DNA of 12,753 bases from Rhodospirillaceae bacterium (GCA_013349695.1 DUZD01000055.1:1-12753), one strand, 5' to 3'. Shown: positions 5,470 to 12,271, counted from the stretch's first letter. Numbers and translations: made by a program. The notes: generated from the sequence alone by a model not told the origin.

Positions 5470-6515
5470 TGGGCACGATTTCCATCAAATCCATGCTCGA
5501 CGCCCATGTGGCCGCAAACGGCAAGACCTGGGGGCACGACCGGGATCTCACCGTCGGCGCCAGCGAGGTCGGCCAGTGCCTGCGCAAGACCTGGTTCGCA
5601 AAGAACGGCGTCGAACCCGATCCTGATTATGTCGATCGCTACGGCGCCAAGCTGCGCGGCGATCTTATCGAGAACCATCACTGGGAGCCGGGCATCCGCG
5701 GCCAATTGCCCAATGGCGTCGCCTTCCTGTTCGCAGGCCCGGAGCAGAAGACCCTGGTCGACGGGTATCTCTCCGCCACCAGCGACGGCCTGCTGGTCGG
5801 CGTCTCGCCTGACGCGCTGTCGCACCATGGCATCGACGACATCGGCGGCGACAGCTTGGTGGTCGAGTGCAAGAGCATTGATCCCCGCGTCGGCCTCAAG
5901 GACGCCAAGGCCGAGCACGAATTTCAGGTCCATTGCCAAATGGGCCTGATCCGGCACTGCACCGAGTACAGGCCGAATTTCGCGCTGATCTCGTACACGG
6001 ACGCTTCGTTCCTCGACGACGTGACCGAGTTCGCGATCCCGTTCGATCCGGATATCTACGCGGCGGCCAAGGTCCGCGCCACCCGTGTCATGACGGCGGA
6101 CACGTCCCTGGAATTGCCACCCGAAGGCAAGCTCGGCGGCGGCGGCGAGTGCCGCTTCTGCCCGCACCGAAGCCATTGCGCCGGCGATACCGTCGGCGCC
6201 ATCCCCGAAGACAGGGAACCGCTCGGCGGCAATGCGCTCGCGGCCCTCAAGGACATGGTCAACGAGGAACAGGCAGCGCGGGCCCAGAAGGACGCCGCGG
6301 CCCGGCGCCATGCCGAGGCCCAGGAACGGATCAAGGAATTCTTGCGGGAACACCGGACCCGCAAGGTCGAAGGCGACGATTGGTCGGTGACCTACTTCCC
6401 GGTCAAGGGACGCATGTCCCTGAACAAGAAGGCCTTAGAGGCAGCCGGTATCGATCTCTCGCCGTTCGAGACGCCGGGAGATCCCGGCGAACGCCTCACC
6501 ATCAAGCTCAGGTAA
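5469..6515 (+). CDS. PD-(D/E)XK nuclease with Cas4/AddB-like Fe-S cysteines and YqaJ-like tail
   Basis: The 348-residue protein shows the RecB-family nuclease core: SPDA (D115), VVECKS (E133, K135) and a helix with Q157 (EFQVHCQMGL). Four cysteines are placed as in Cas4 and AddB: C37 in QCLRKTWF at the N-terminus, then C228-x2-C231-x5-C237. They would bind a 4Fe-4S cluster that clamps the two ends of the nuclease domain. After a coiled-coil stretch (about 255-295), the tail WSVTYFPVKGRMSLNKKALEAAGID resembles the end of YqaJ/lambda-exonuclease-type viral nucleases. The likely role is 5'-end resection for phage recombination. ATG 5469 shares its A with the previous stop; GTG 5466 is an alternative. 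No cas1, cas2 or CRISPR array is present, so it is not a CRISPR adaptation gene here. Confidence 0.88.
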   Translation: MGTISIKSMLDAHVAANGKTWGHDRDLTVGASEVGQCLRKTWFAKNGVEPDPDYVDRYGAKLRGDLIENHHWEPGIRGQLPNGVAFLFAGPEQKTLVDGYLSATSDGLLVGVSPDALSHHGIDDIGGDSLVVECKSIDPRVGLKDAKAEHEFQVHCQMGLIRHCTEYRPNFALISYTDASFLDDVTEFAIPFDPDIYAAAKVRATRVMTADTSLELPPEGKLGGGGECRFCPHRSHCAGDTVGAIPEDREPLGGNALAALKDMVNEEQAARAQKDAAARRHAEAQERIKEFLREHRTRKVEGDDWSVTYFPVKGRMSLNKKALEAAGIDLSPFETPGDPGERLTIKLR

Positions 6516-6535
6516 CCGTGAAAGGAGCCATGTAA

Positions 6536-7261
6536 ATGATAAACGTACCTGCGACACAGACCAATGGCGGCGCCGTCGCCGCCGCCGACAACTACAACCC
6601 CTACGCCGCCTATGGCGAGCAGGCCACCGGCGGCGCCCGCAACATCATCAAGTTCCGCAAGGGTCGCTTCTTCTACGGCCAGGACGACATCGAGATCCCG
6701 CTCGGCACCCGGCTGATCGCCAACATGCCCGGCGCCAAGGTCGGATGGGTCCGCTGGCGGGACGGCAAGCCCACCGACGAGGTGATGGTGCTGATCGGCG
6801 ATGGCGTGGCGCCGCCAAGGCGCAACGAACTTGGCGACGAGGACCGCAACCTGTGGGAGACCGATGACCGCAGCGATCCCAAGGACCCCTGGCAGTTCAC
6901 CAACCACTTGCCGCTGAAGGGTCCGGAGACCGGCGAGGAGTTCCTGTTCGCCACCAGCACCCGCGGCGGCATCGGGGCCATCGGGGCGTTCGCCAAAGAC
7001 TACGGCACCGCCTACCGGCAGAAACCCGGCAAGCTGCCTGTCATTGAATTGCGGGCATCCGACTACGCCCATCCCAATAAGGCCTATGGCCGCGTCGACG
7101 TGCCGGTCTTCGAACTGGCCGATTGGGTGGACGAGGCGGACCTGCTCAGTGCCGAGGCTGGTGACCGGACCCGAGAAGAACCGGCCCCCGAACCCGAGAG
7201 AGCGGCCGGCGCCTCCAACAGCGCGAACCGTACCGGCGCCGGCCACCGCACCAGGTTCTAG
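6536..7261 (+). CDS. Conserved phage protein of unknown function, possible ssDNA-binding/recombination partner
   Basis: Not assigned to a named family. The 241-residue protein has a compact, probably beta-rich core (about 35-200) with aromatic and glycine-rich motifs: FRKGRFFYG, GWVRWRDGKP, DPWQFTNHLPL, ATSTRGGIGAIGAF and YGRVDVPVFELADW. A disordered Glu/Pro/Ala/Asn tail follows (about 205-241, EEPAPEPERAAGASNS) and ends in a basic cap. A folded core plus disordered tail, sitting between a resection nuclease and a primase-helicase, is the layout of an SSB or annealing protein, but the usual acidic SSB tip is absent. Start ATG 6536 has AAAGGAG eight bases upstream; an ATG-TAA pair (6530-6535) sits between them. 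The function is inferred from context only. Confidence 0.85.
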   Translation: MINVPATQTNGGAVAAADNYNPYAAYGEQATGGARNIIKFRKGRFFYGQDDIEIPLGTRLIANMPGAKVGWVRWRDGKPTDEVMVLIGDGVAPPRRNELGDEDRNLWETDDRSDPKDPWQFTNHLPLKGPETGEEFLFATSTRGGIGAIGAFAKDYGTAYRQKPGKLPVIELRASDYAHPNKAYGRVDVPVFELADWVDEADLLSAEAGDRTREEPAPEPERAAGASNSANRTGAGHRTRF

Positions 7262-7270
7262 ACCCGATAC

Positions 7271-7304
7271 GTTGGGTGGGGGCGCTCTAACGCCTCCGTC
7301 CAAC
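7271..7304 (+). repeat. Stable hairpin between the unknown protein and the primase gene
   Basis: GTTGG-GT-GGGGGCG-CTCTAA-CGCCTCC-GT-CCAAC folds into a 5+7 base-pair stem (one G-U) with a GT/GT internal loop and a 6-base loop. It starts 10 bases after the stop of the preceding gene and ends 16 bases before the primase ribosome site. There is no U-run, so a complete stop is unlikely; mRNA processing, stability or partial attenuation are possible. Confidence 0.55.
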
Positions 7305-7331
7305 CCCGCACCAACCCACAGGAGCAGGATC

Positions 7332-9905
7332 GTGCGTGAACGATCTTATCAGGAGTCCGCAGATTTTCTCGCCGATTTCTTCGGCGTGACCACCGAGCAC
7401 GCCGTCGAGTTGCGTTCGTTCACCAACCGGAGCGGCGATGGCCCGACGCGGCCCCTGTTCACCCGTGATGTCGAAATGATCGCGGCGCACTGCGCCAGGT
7501 GGAACCTGGAAGGGCGCGGCATGTTCTTCGGCGCTTGCACCCGCGTCACCGGGTCGCACACCGGGCGGCGGGTCGATCTCGCGGAATGCCCGGCGCTCTG
7601 GGCCGACATCGACACCGGCAAAATGGGCATGGACAAGGACACGGTCGTTTCCGCGCTTCGTCCCCTGCCATTTCCGCCGTCCGTGATCATCGACAGCGGC
7701 GGCGGCCTGCATGCCTATTGGCTATTCAGCGAGGCCATCGACGTGAGGGCTGACGTTGAGGACGCGGAGACCACCGAAGAGGCGATCACCAGCGCCTTGA
7801 AGCAACTGGCCGGGATCTGCGCCGGCGATCTCAATGTCTGTGACCTGGCTCGCGTGATGCGCCTGCCCGGCACGATGAACACCAAGACCGACGTCATGGA
7901 GGCCAACGCCGGTAAACCCGCTCAGTGCCAAGTTCTCGAAGCCACCTGGGCGCGCCACGAGTTCGACGACCTGGTCGAATGGCTGGATTGGCAGCGGCCC
8001 GTGGTCGAACGTCCCGTGCGCGACGAAGCTTCCCAAAAAATCCAACACGACAATCCATACCTCGCCGCCGCCAAGCGCTTAGGTTTCAAGCCGCCGATTG
8101 ACGTTGAGCAGGCGTTGGCCGCCGTGACCTATCTAGGCGAAGGCGATACCGGCATTCACCAGACGCAGTTGCGCGTTTCCGCCTCCCTGGCATCGCAGGG
8201 CGTCGACGAGGACGAGATCGTGGCCCTGCTGTTGGACGCCACCCGCGCCGCCGCCGGACGCCATGGCGCCACCTGGAACTGGAAGCGCGAAGAGGCGGCG
8301 ATCCGACGGATGATCGCCTCGGCGCGGGAAAAATTTGGAGACAGGTCTCAGGAGCGCGTCGTCAGCCTGGCCAAGGCCCGCGAGAAACGCGCCGCCGGGA
8401 AGGCTTCCGCGATCGCCGGCGACGGCACCGCCCAGCCGGAGTCCGCCAAGAAGACCAAGGCCGCGCAGGCGCACTTGATCGCCCAGGTCGGCGAAGCCGC
8501 CATCGCTCATTGGAGCGATCACCGCGGCGTGCTGATGCTGACCCAGGGACAAGCCTGGACTTACGCCGACGGTTTCTGGCGGGCCTTCGACGACGAACTC
8601 GATCACATCATGCGGACCACCATTCAGGGCGTGGTCCGCGCCATGGGCCAAAAGACCTCGCCCCAGCTCCTGAACGCCGCCTGGCGCTATGTCATGGAGC
8701 ATCCCGGCCTTCTGCGCGAGGGGATCGAATGGGATTCCGCCGGCGTCATCGTCTGCCGCAACGGCGCCATCGATCCCAGAACCCGGGAAGTGCGCGGCCA
8801 TTCGGAAACCAATTATGCCACCTACGGGATCGAAGCCGGCATCGACGCCGCGGCAACCTGCCCCATCTGGTTCGGCTTCCTGGAGACCGCCTTCGGCAAT
8901 CTCGAGACAAACGAGCGCCTGGCCGTTATCGATACCCTGGCCGAATGGTTCGGCTCGGCCCTGGTGCGGAGCAAAAGCCGCGAGATGACCAAGGGTCTGA
9001 TCGCCTACGGCCCGTCGCGAACCGGCAAGACGCAGTTGGCGCAGGTGCTCCGCGCCCTGATCGGCGGTAACGCCACGGGCATGCGGGCTCGCGACCTGGA
9101 GGAGCATTTCGGGATGCAGCCGCTGATCCGGGCCTCGGCCTGGATCGCCGATGATGCGGTCAGTAGCGGCGAGTTCCTGGACGCTGAGCGCTACAAGGTC
9201 ATCGTCACCGGCGAGCCGGTCAGCATCCCGCGCAAGAACAGGGATAACTGGGAAGGTTGCCTCGACATCGCGGTCTGCCTCACCGCCAACCATCTGCCCC
9301 GGGTCAAGGACCAGTCGCACGCGGTCTACAACCGCTCCATCGTGCTCCCCATGACCGTCGAGCACGACGAGACGGCGGCCGAGGAGAAATCGATCTCCGA
9401 GCGGGTGATAGAGGCCGAGCTGGGCGGTGTCCTCAATTGGGCGTTGGAGGGTTATGCCCGGCTAGCCGAGCGGCGGTATTTCAATCCACCCAGGGTCATG
9501 CGCGAGGCCGTCGGCATGTTCGAGCACGACAACAACCCCATCGGTGCTTGGCTGGCCACGGCGGTGGAGCCATCGGGCGGCATGATGGTCGATCGCCGCG
9601 ACCTGCTGTCCTCCCTCAACGGCTGGATGATCTCGGAGTTCGGCCAGGACGCCAAGCCCTTCGGTGGACGCACGGTGTTCCCGGCCATCCGCCGCGCCAT
9701 GCCGGAGGCTGGAGACTACAAGACCAATGGCCGTCGCTATGTCACCGGGGTGAAGCTGACCGACGAGGGCATCAGCTACATCCACGAGTTCGCCGACAAC
9801 AACTACGGCAAGCAGGCCGGTTCCGGCGAGGCCGACAATTTCATCAACAGGATGTTCCAGGGCCCGAACGCGGGCCGCCCTCAGGGCAAGGAGCCGAGGT
9901 TCTGA
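7332..9905 (+). CDS. Phage replication protein: AEP (RepB-type) primase fused to D5-like SF3 helicase
   Basis: The 857-residue protein combines both activities needed to start replication. The N-terminal archaeo-eukaryotic primase domain shows the metal-binding ADID (D92, D94), SGGGLHAYW (H127) and RLPGTMNTK (R177 to K185). A middle region (about 240-400) is mostly helical with a Lys/Ala linker. The C-terminal helicase has Walker A GPSRTGKT (K566, T567), Walker B ASAWIADDA (D607, D608), the SF3 sensor and arginine-finger stretch CLTANHLPRVKDQSHAVYNRS (N653, R668), and a D5_N-like region before it (about 420-545). The start is GTG 7332 with AGGAG seven bases upstream; the frame is open further left, but those codons overlap the preceding gene. 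The stop overlaps the next ATG (TGATG). The protein probably works at the repeat cluster just downstream. Confidence 0.94.
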   Translation: MRERSYQESADFLADFFGVTTEHAVELRSFTNRSGDGPTRPLFTRDVEMIAAHCARWNLEGRGMFFGACTRVTGSHTGRRVDLAECPALWADIDTGKMGMDKDTVVSALRPLPFPPSVIIDSGGGLHAYWLFSEAIDVRADVEDAETTEEAITSALKQLAGICAGDLNVCDLARVMRLPGTMNTKTDVMEANAGKPAQCQVLEATWARHEFDDLVEWLDWQRPVVERPVRDEASQKIQHDNPYLAAAKRLGFKPPIDVEQALAAVTYLGEGDTGIHQTQLRVSASLASQGVDEDEIVALLLDATRAAAGRHGATWNWKREEAAIRRMIASAREKFGDRSQERVVSLAKAREKRAAGKASAIAGDGTAQPESAKKTKAAQAHLIAQVGEAAIAHWSDHRGVLMLTQGQAWTYADGFWRAFDDELDHIMRTTIQGVVRAMGQKTSPQLLNAAWRYVMEHPGLLREGIEWDSAGVIVCRNGAIDPRTREVRGHSETNYATYGIEAGIDAAATCPIWFGFLETAFGNLETNERLAVIDTLAEWFGSALVRSKSREMTKGLIAYGPSRTGKTQLAQVLRALIGGNATGMRARDLEEHFGMQPLIRASAWIADDAVSSGEFLDAERYKVIVTGEPVSIPRKNRDNWEGCLDIAVCLTANHLPRVKDQSHAVYNRSIVLPMTVEHDETAAEEKSISERVIEAELGGVLNWALEGYARLAERRYFNPPRVMREAVGMFEHDNNPIGAWLATAVEPSGGMMVDRRDLLSSLNGWMISEFGQDAKPFGGRTVFPAIRRAMPEAGDYKTNGRRYVTGVKLTDEGISYIHEFADNNYGKQAGSGEADNFINRMFQGPNAGRPQGKEPRF

Positions 9906-10144
9906 TGGCCACATTCGCATCAGAAATGGGCTCTTCGACCTGCCCTAAATCAGTGTCTTTGAGGGCACTTCGGCTCCGGCGCCCTCAGCGCGAGGGCACT
10001 TCGATGTGCCCTGGAAATGAGAAGTGCCCTGCAATGTGCCCTGACCACGACCCATTGAGAAATAACGGCTTTTTGCTGCTTTGGGCAGATAAGGGCACTT
10101 CTTTTCTATTTAGTCCAAAACATGAAAAAGGAGGTAATAAATGA
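9905..10144 (+). CDS. Cys-Pro-rich small ORF overlying the repeat cluster
   Basis: A 79-codon frame, not recognised. It begins at ATG 9905, which shares its A with the primase stop (TGATG), and ends with TGA overlapping the next ATG (ATGA), the same chaining as the other operon genes. The product contains several Cys-Pro pairs (TCPK, MCPG, KCPA, MCPD), but these arise because the DNA repeat TGCCCT is read in one frame, so they may have no protein function. The end of the frame also encodes the ribosome site of the next ORF. Either it is a real small protein whose gene doubles as an origin, or it is open by chance and serves to carry ribosomes through. Evidence for a protein is junction geometry only. 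Confidence 0.4.
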   Translation: MATFASEMGSSTCPKSVSLRALRLRRPQREGTSMCPGNEKCPAMCPDHDPLRNNGFLLLWADKGTSFLFSPKHEKGGNK

Positions 10145-10185
10145 AAAAGTATAGGGGGGTAATACGCGCGCGCGAGAACTGCCCT
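9941..10185. repeat. Iteron-like cluster of AGGGCAC/GTGCCCT: candidate replication origin
   Basis: The decamer AGGGCACTTC occurs at 9962-9971, 9993-10002 and 10092-10101, and inverted (GAAGTGCCCT) at 10021-10030. Shorter copies are GTGCCCT at 10006-10012 and 10036-10042, and TGCCCT at 9941-9946 and 10180-10185. Two copies form the palindrome AGGGCAC-TTCGAT-GTGCCCT (9993-10012), and GCCCTC-AGCGC-GAGGGC (9981-9997) forms another hairpin. An AT-rich stretch (about 10060-10150) follows the densest part. Repeats plus an AT-rich tract next to a primase-helicase gene is the usual layout of a phage or plasmid origin. An operator for a repressor of the downstream genes is the alternative. Confidence 0.65.
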
Positions 10186-10206
10186 GGCCTGGTGGGGTCG
10201 TCGTGA
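10141..10206 (+). CDS. 21-residue leader-like ORF with very strong ribosome site
   Basis: ATG 10141 is preceded by AAAAAGGAGGTAATAA, a near-perfect Shine-Dalgarno with ideal spacing and the best in the window. The product, MKKYRGVIRARENCP followed by GLVGSS, is basic and has no recognisable family. Its TGA (10204-10206) overlaps the GTG start of the next gene as GTGA, so ribosomes ending here can re-start on a gene that has no ribosome site of its own. A coupling leader is the simplest reading; a small functional peptide is possible. The last repeat copy (TGCCCT, 10180-10185) lies inside it. Confidence 0.6.
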   Translation: MKKYRGVIRARENCPGLVGSS

Positions 10207-10727
10207 GCGCGGTCGCGCACGGCGGCGGCGCACGCAGGGTCGGAGAGCCGCTGATCCCCCGCGTCATGGGCCAGGTCGCCGGGGCCGCCAAGGCCTTCGA
10301 GAGCCGCTGGACCCTCACCGCCCTCAAGCGCGTCGATGCCGACCTGCACCGGCTCTTCAACGAACAGCAGGACCTCTATCACCAAGCCCTGATCACCGGC
10401 AGCGACCGCGAAGTCGAGGAGCAGGCAGCCGCCATGTGCCGGGGTTGGGCGGCGATTGCCCGGGCTATGGAAACGGCAGGGGTCGAAGACGACGCCTACC
10501 TGCTCGGCTTTCACGGAGCGACCGGAACCAGGGTCGCCATCGGCGAACAGAAGCACGCCATCGCCAGGGTGCGGGAACTGCACGGCGACAAGGTTGTCTG
10601 GATCACCCCGGACGAGGTGGCGGCGCTGGTCGGCGGCATGGAACTTCTCAAGGCCGCGAAAGGCGTCTTCCCCGACGCGGAGGTCATCAACCTCTACCCG
10701 AATGAACCGGCAAAGGAGGATACGTGA
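10203..10727 (+). CDS. Phage hypothetical protein, translationally coupled
   Basis: Not recognised. The 174-residue protein is mainly helical. The first half (about 20-90) is a long charged helical pair (ESRWTLTALKRVDADLHRLFNEQQDLYHQALITGSDREVEEQAAAM); the second half contains IGEQKHAIARVRELHGDKVVWITPDEVAALVGGMELLKAAKGVFPDAEVINLYP, where the VVWITPDEVAAL segment looks like a small mixed alpha/beta element. There is one cysteine and no membrane segment. The start GTG 10203 is chosen because it overlaps the stop of the 21-residue ORF, and ATG 10266 is the only later ATG near the start. It sits just behind the repeat cluster and may serve replication, but nothing in the sequence proves that. Confidence 0.78.
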   Translation: MSAVAHGGGARRVGEPLIPRVMGQVAGAAKAFESRWTLTALKRVDADLHRLFNEQQDLYHQALITGSDREVEEQAAAMCRGWAAIARAMETAGVEDDAYLLGFHGATGTRVAIGEQKHAIARVRELHGDKVVWITPDEVAALVGGMELLKAAKGVFPDAEVINLYPNEPAKEDT

Positions 10728-10833
10728 TGACGCACGCGTAATCGCGGCAACGCCGCGTTCAAGCGGACGGCGACGGTGTTCTTGGCAGTCCCCCGCCGCC
10801 GCCCTGACCACGATGAACCGAAAGGGAAACACC
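10728..10833. other. Gap in the gene chain before the HNH gene
   Basis: This 106-base gap breaks an operon otherwise chained by overlapping stops and starts. It opens with ATGACGCACGCGTAA (10728-10742), a four-codon ORF in the coupled-start position (TGATG) expected for a next gene. A small GC hairpin (CGGC-AAC-GCCG, about 10745-10754) is present and no terminator. It is best read as the scar where the HNH module entered. Confidence 0.45.
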
Positions 10834-11472
10834 ATGGCTACGACGACTCTGCTCAAAACGGGCAATGAGGCAAGCGGCTTTCGATCGGCCGCGACAATAT
10901 CAACGGAGGAATCTCTTGTTCCCAATCCACAACCGAAGCTCGCCCGATCGCAAGTGCGGGCGGTGAACTGGCGTCCAGTACCGGACTGGCCAGAGTATGA
11001 AGTTTTTTCCGCAGGCGATGTTCGTCGGGTCGGACGAGCGTCCGGCGCCAAGCCCGGCCGTATCCTGCGGCAGCTTCTCAACAAGGGGACCGGATACTAT
11101 TCGGTTTACCTCTCGAGCCACGCGAACCAGAAAAGGATCGATGTTCACCGATTGGTGGCGCTGGCGTTTCTTGGACATCAACCTTCTTCGAAGCACCTCG
11201 TGACCCATATCGATGGTTCGAGGACGAACAATCGTGTCGAAAATCTTCGGTGGGCAACACAGGCGGAAAACCTGCAAGACTGTTTTGCCCACGGTACCGC
11301 CCTCATAGGCTCCAAGAACCCAGCTGCGCTGATCATGGAAATTGACGTCCTCGCCATCCGGCGGATGAAGGCAATGGGAATTCCACGCCCAGTAATCGCT
11401 AATGGTTACGGCCTCCATAAGAGAACGGTCTTTGCGATCCTGGCTCAAACAAGCTGGGGGCATGTGCAATGA
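10834..11472 (+). CDS. Freestanding homing-type HNH endonuclease (NUMOD4-HNH-HTH)
   Basis: The 212-residue product has the three-part layout of phage HNH homing nucleases. WRPVPDWPEYEVFSAGDVRRV (46-66) is a NUMOD4 DNA-binding motif. RIDVHRLVALAFLG and VTHIDGSRTNNRVENLRW (101-140) form the HNH core, with H105, H125 and N133/N137. The tail IMEIDVLAIRRMKAMGIPRPVIANGYGLHKRTVFAILAQTSWGHV (167-211) is a helix-turn-helix as found at the end of such nucleases. The start ATG 10834 has AAAGGGA six bases upstream; ATG 10813 lacks a ribosome site. The first 40 residues are unconserved-looking, and a stray GGAGGA (10905-10910) sits inside them. GC is lower than in its neighbours apart from the RuvC gene. 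The stop overlaps the next start as ATGA. The target site is unknown. Confidence 0.9.
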   Translation: MATTTLLKTGNEASGFRSAATISTEESLVPNPQPKLARSQVRAVNWRPVPDWPEYEVFSAGDVRRVGRASGAKPGRILRQLLNKGTGYYSVYLSSHANQKRIDVHRLVALAFLGHQPSSKHLVTHIDGSRTNNRVENLRWATQAENLQDCFAHGTALIGSKNPAALIMEIDVLAIRRMKAMGIPRPVIANGYGLHKRTVFAILAQTSWGHVQ

Positions 11473-11933
11473 GAAAGCTGGCATTGGACCTTGGCTCGCG
11501 CACGGGTTGGTCTCACATCGATGACAGTGGTGTGATCTCCAGCGGTGTAACGGAATTCAGGAATGATCGCTGGCAAGGCGGAGGTATGCGATTTCTCCGC
11601 TTCAGAAGCTGGCTCGACGAGATGCATCGGCTAACGGGAGGATTTGAAGTTGTCGCCTATGAGCAGGTCCGACGGCACGTCGGTGTCGATGCTTCACATG
11701 TCTATGGAGGATGGTTAGCCATTCTGTCCGTATGGTGCGAAAGCAAGGGTATCGCCTATCAAGGTGTTCCCATTGGGACCATCAAGCGCTTCATCACCGG
11801 CAAAGGGAATGCAAGCAAGGATGCAGTCATCGCCGCCGTCCAGTCTCGGGGATTCGCACCGGCCGACGACAACGAAGCGGATGCACTCGCCATCCTGCTC
11901 TGGGCAATCGAGACGCAGGGAGGCGTGCGATGA
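11469..11933 (+). CDS. RuvC-like Holliday-junction resolvase
   Basis: A 154-residue RNase H-fold nuclease, about the length of RuvC. Acidic active-site residues are visible: D7 in LALDLGSRTGW, E65 in VVAYEQV, and the cluster DDNEADALAI (D134, E136, D138) near the end. ITGKGNASKDAVIAAV (109-124) is a conserved stretch of phage RuvC-like proteins. It should cut branched DNA made during replication or recombination, working downstream of the Cas4/YqaJ-like nuclease. The start ATG 11469 overlaps the HNH stop as ATGA and the stop overlaps the next gene in the same way. Base composition resembles the HNH gene more than the rest of the operon, so the two may have arrived together. Confidence 0.92.
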   Translation: MRKLALDLGSRTGWSHIDDSGVISSGVTEFRNDRWQGGGMRFLRFRSWLDEMHRLTGGFEVVAYEQVRRHVGVDASHVYGGWLAILSVWCESKGIAYQGVPIGTIKRFITGKGNASKDAVIAAVQSRGFAPADDNEADALAILLWAIETQGGVR

Positions 11934-12271
11934 CCAGGGCAAGACTCCCCAACCGGCGGCCCAACGAGACCGTCCAGTTGATGTTCAACGACACCCGCTA
12001 CGCGGTGACCGTCGGCTACTACCCGGACACCGGCTGCATCGGCGAGGTGTTCACCCACGGCGCCAAGGTCGGCTCCAACATGGACGCCATCCTGGACGAC
12101 GCCTGCGTGGCGCTGTCCCTGCTGCTCCAGCACGGCGTCGAACCCGCCGGCCTTGCCGCCAGCATGGGCAGGCCGGGCGGCGACGGCGCGCCGGCCTCGA
12201 TCATCGGCGCCCTCGCCGATCTCCTGGCGGAAAAGACCGTGGCTCGGACTGCGGCGGGAGGTGTGTCATGA
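11930..12271 (+). CDS. Stand-alone TSCPD-like protein
   Basis: A 113-residue protein. NETVQLMFNDTRYAVTVGYYPDTGCIGEVFTHGAKVGSNMDAILDDACVALSLLLQHGVEPAGLAASMGR matches in outline the TSCPD domain found at the C-terminus of B12-dependent (class II) ribonucleotide reductases: a short strand pair, a G-K/A-x-GS turn, a helix of small residues, then an LxxGV-P-xxL segment. No reductase catalytic domain is nearby, so it is either a detached accessory domain or a phage family with another role. The start ATG 11930 overlaps the RuvC stop (ATGA), and the TGA end overlaps the next gene. I am fairly sure of the fold and not of the function. Confidence 0.65.
   Translation: MTRARLPNRRPNETVQLMFNDTRYAVTVGYYPDTGCIGEVFTHGAKVGSNMDAILDDACVALSLLLQHGVEPAGLAASMGRPGGDGAPASIIGALADLLAEKTVARTAAGGVS

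Noticed and set aside
5160..6353. Long antisense open frame (397 codons) over the nuclease gene
   Set aside because: GC-rich sequence keeps antisense frames open; the translation shows no family motif, while the sense strand has catalytic residues and coupled junctions. The same applies to the antisense frames at 8133-9365 and 6392-7303.
5469..6515. Cas4-like protein as part of a CRISPR adaptation module
   Set aside because: No cas1, cas2 or array in the window; the YqaJ-like tail and replication-gene neighbours point to phage recombination.
6530..6535. ATG-TAA start-stop pair before ATG 6536
   Set aside because: It is too close to the Shine-Dalgarno (two bases) to be a good start; ATG 6536 has normal spacing, so this is probably incidental.
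7044..7331. Upstream extension of the primase frame to an ATG at 7044
   Set aside because: These 96 codons overlap the coding end of the 241-residue protein in another frame, are rich in Pro/Arg/Thr without motif, and lack a ribosome site; GTG 7332 has AGGAG seven bases upstream.
9941..10185. Repeat cluster as a CRISPR array
   Set aside because: Units are only 7-10 bases, lie in both orientations and at irregular spacing; no direct repeat of 23 bases or more, and no cas genes.
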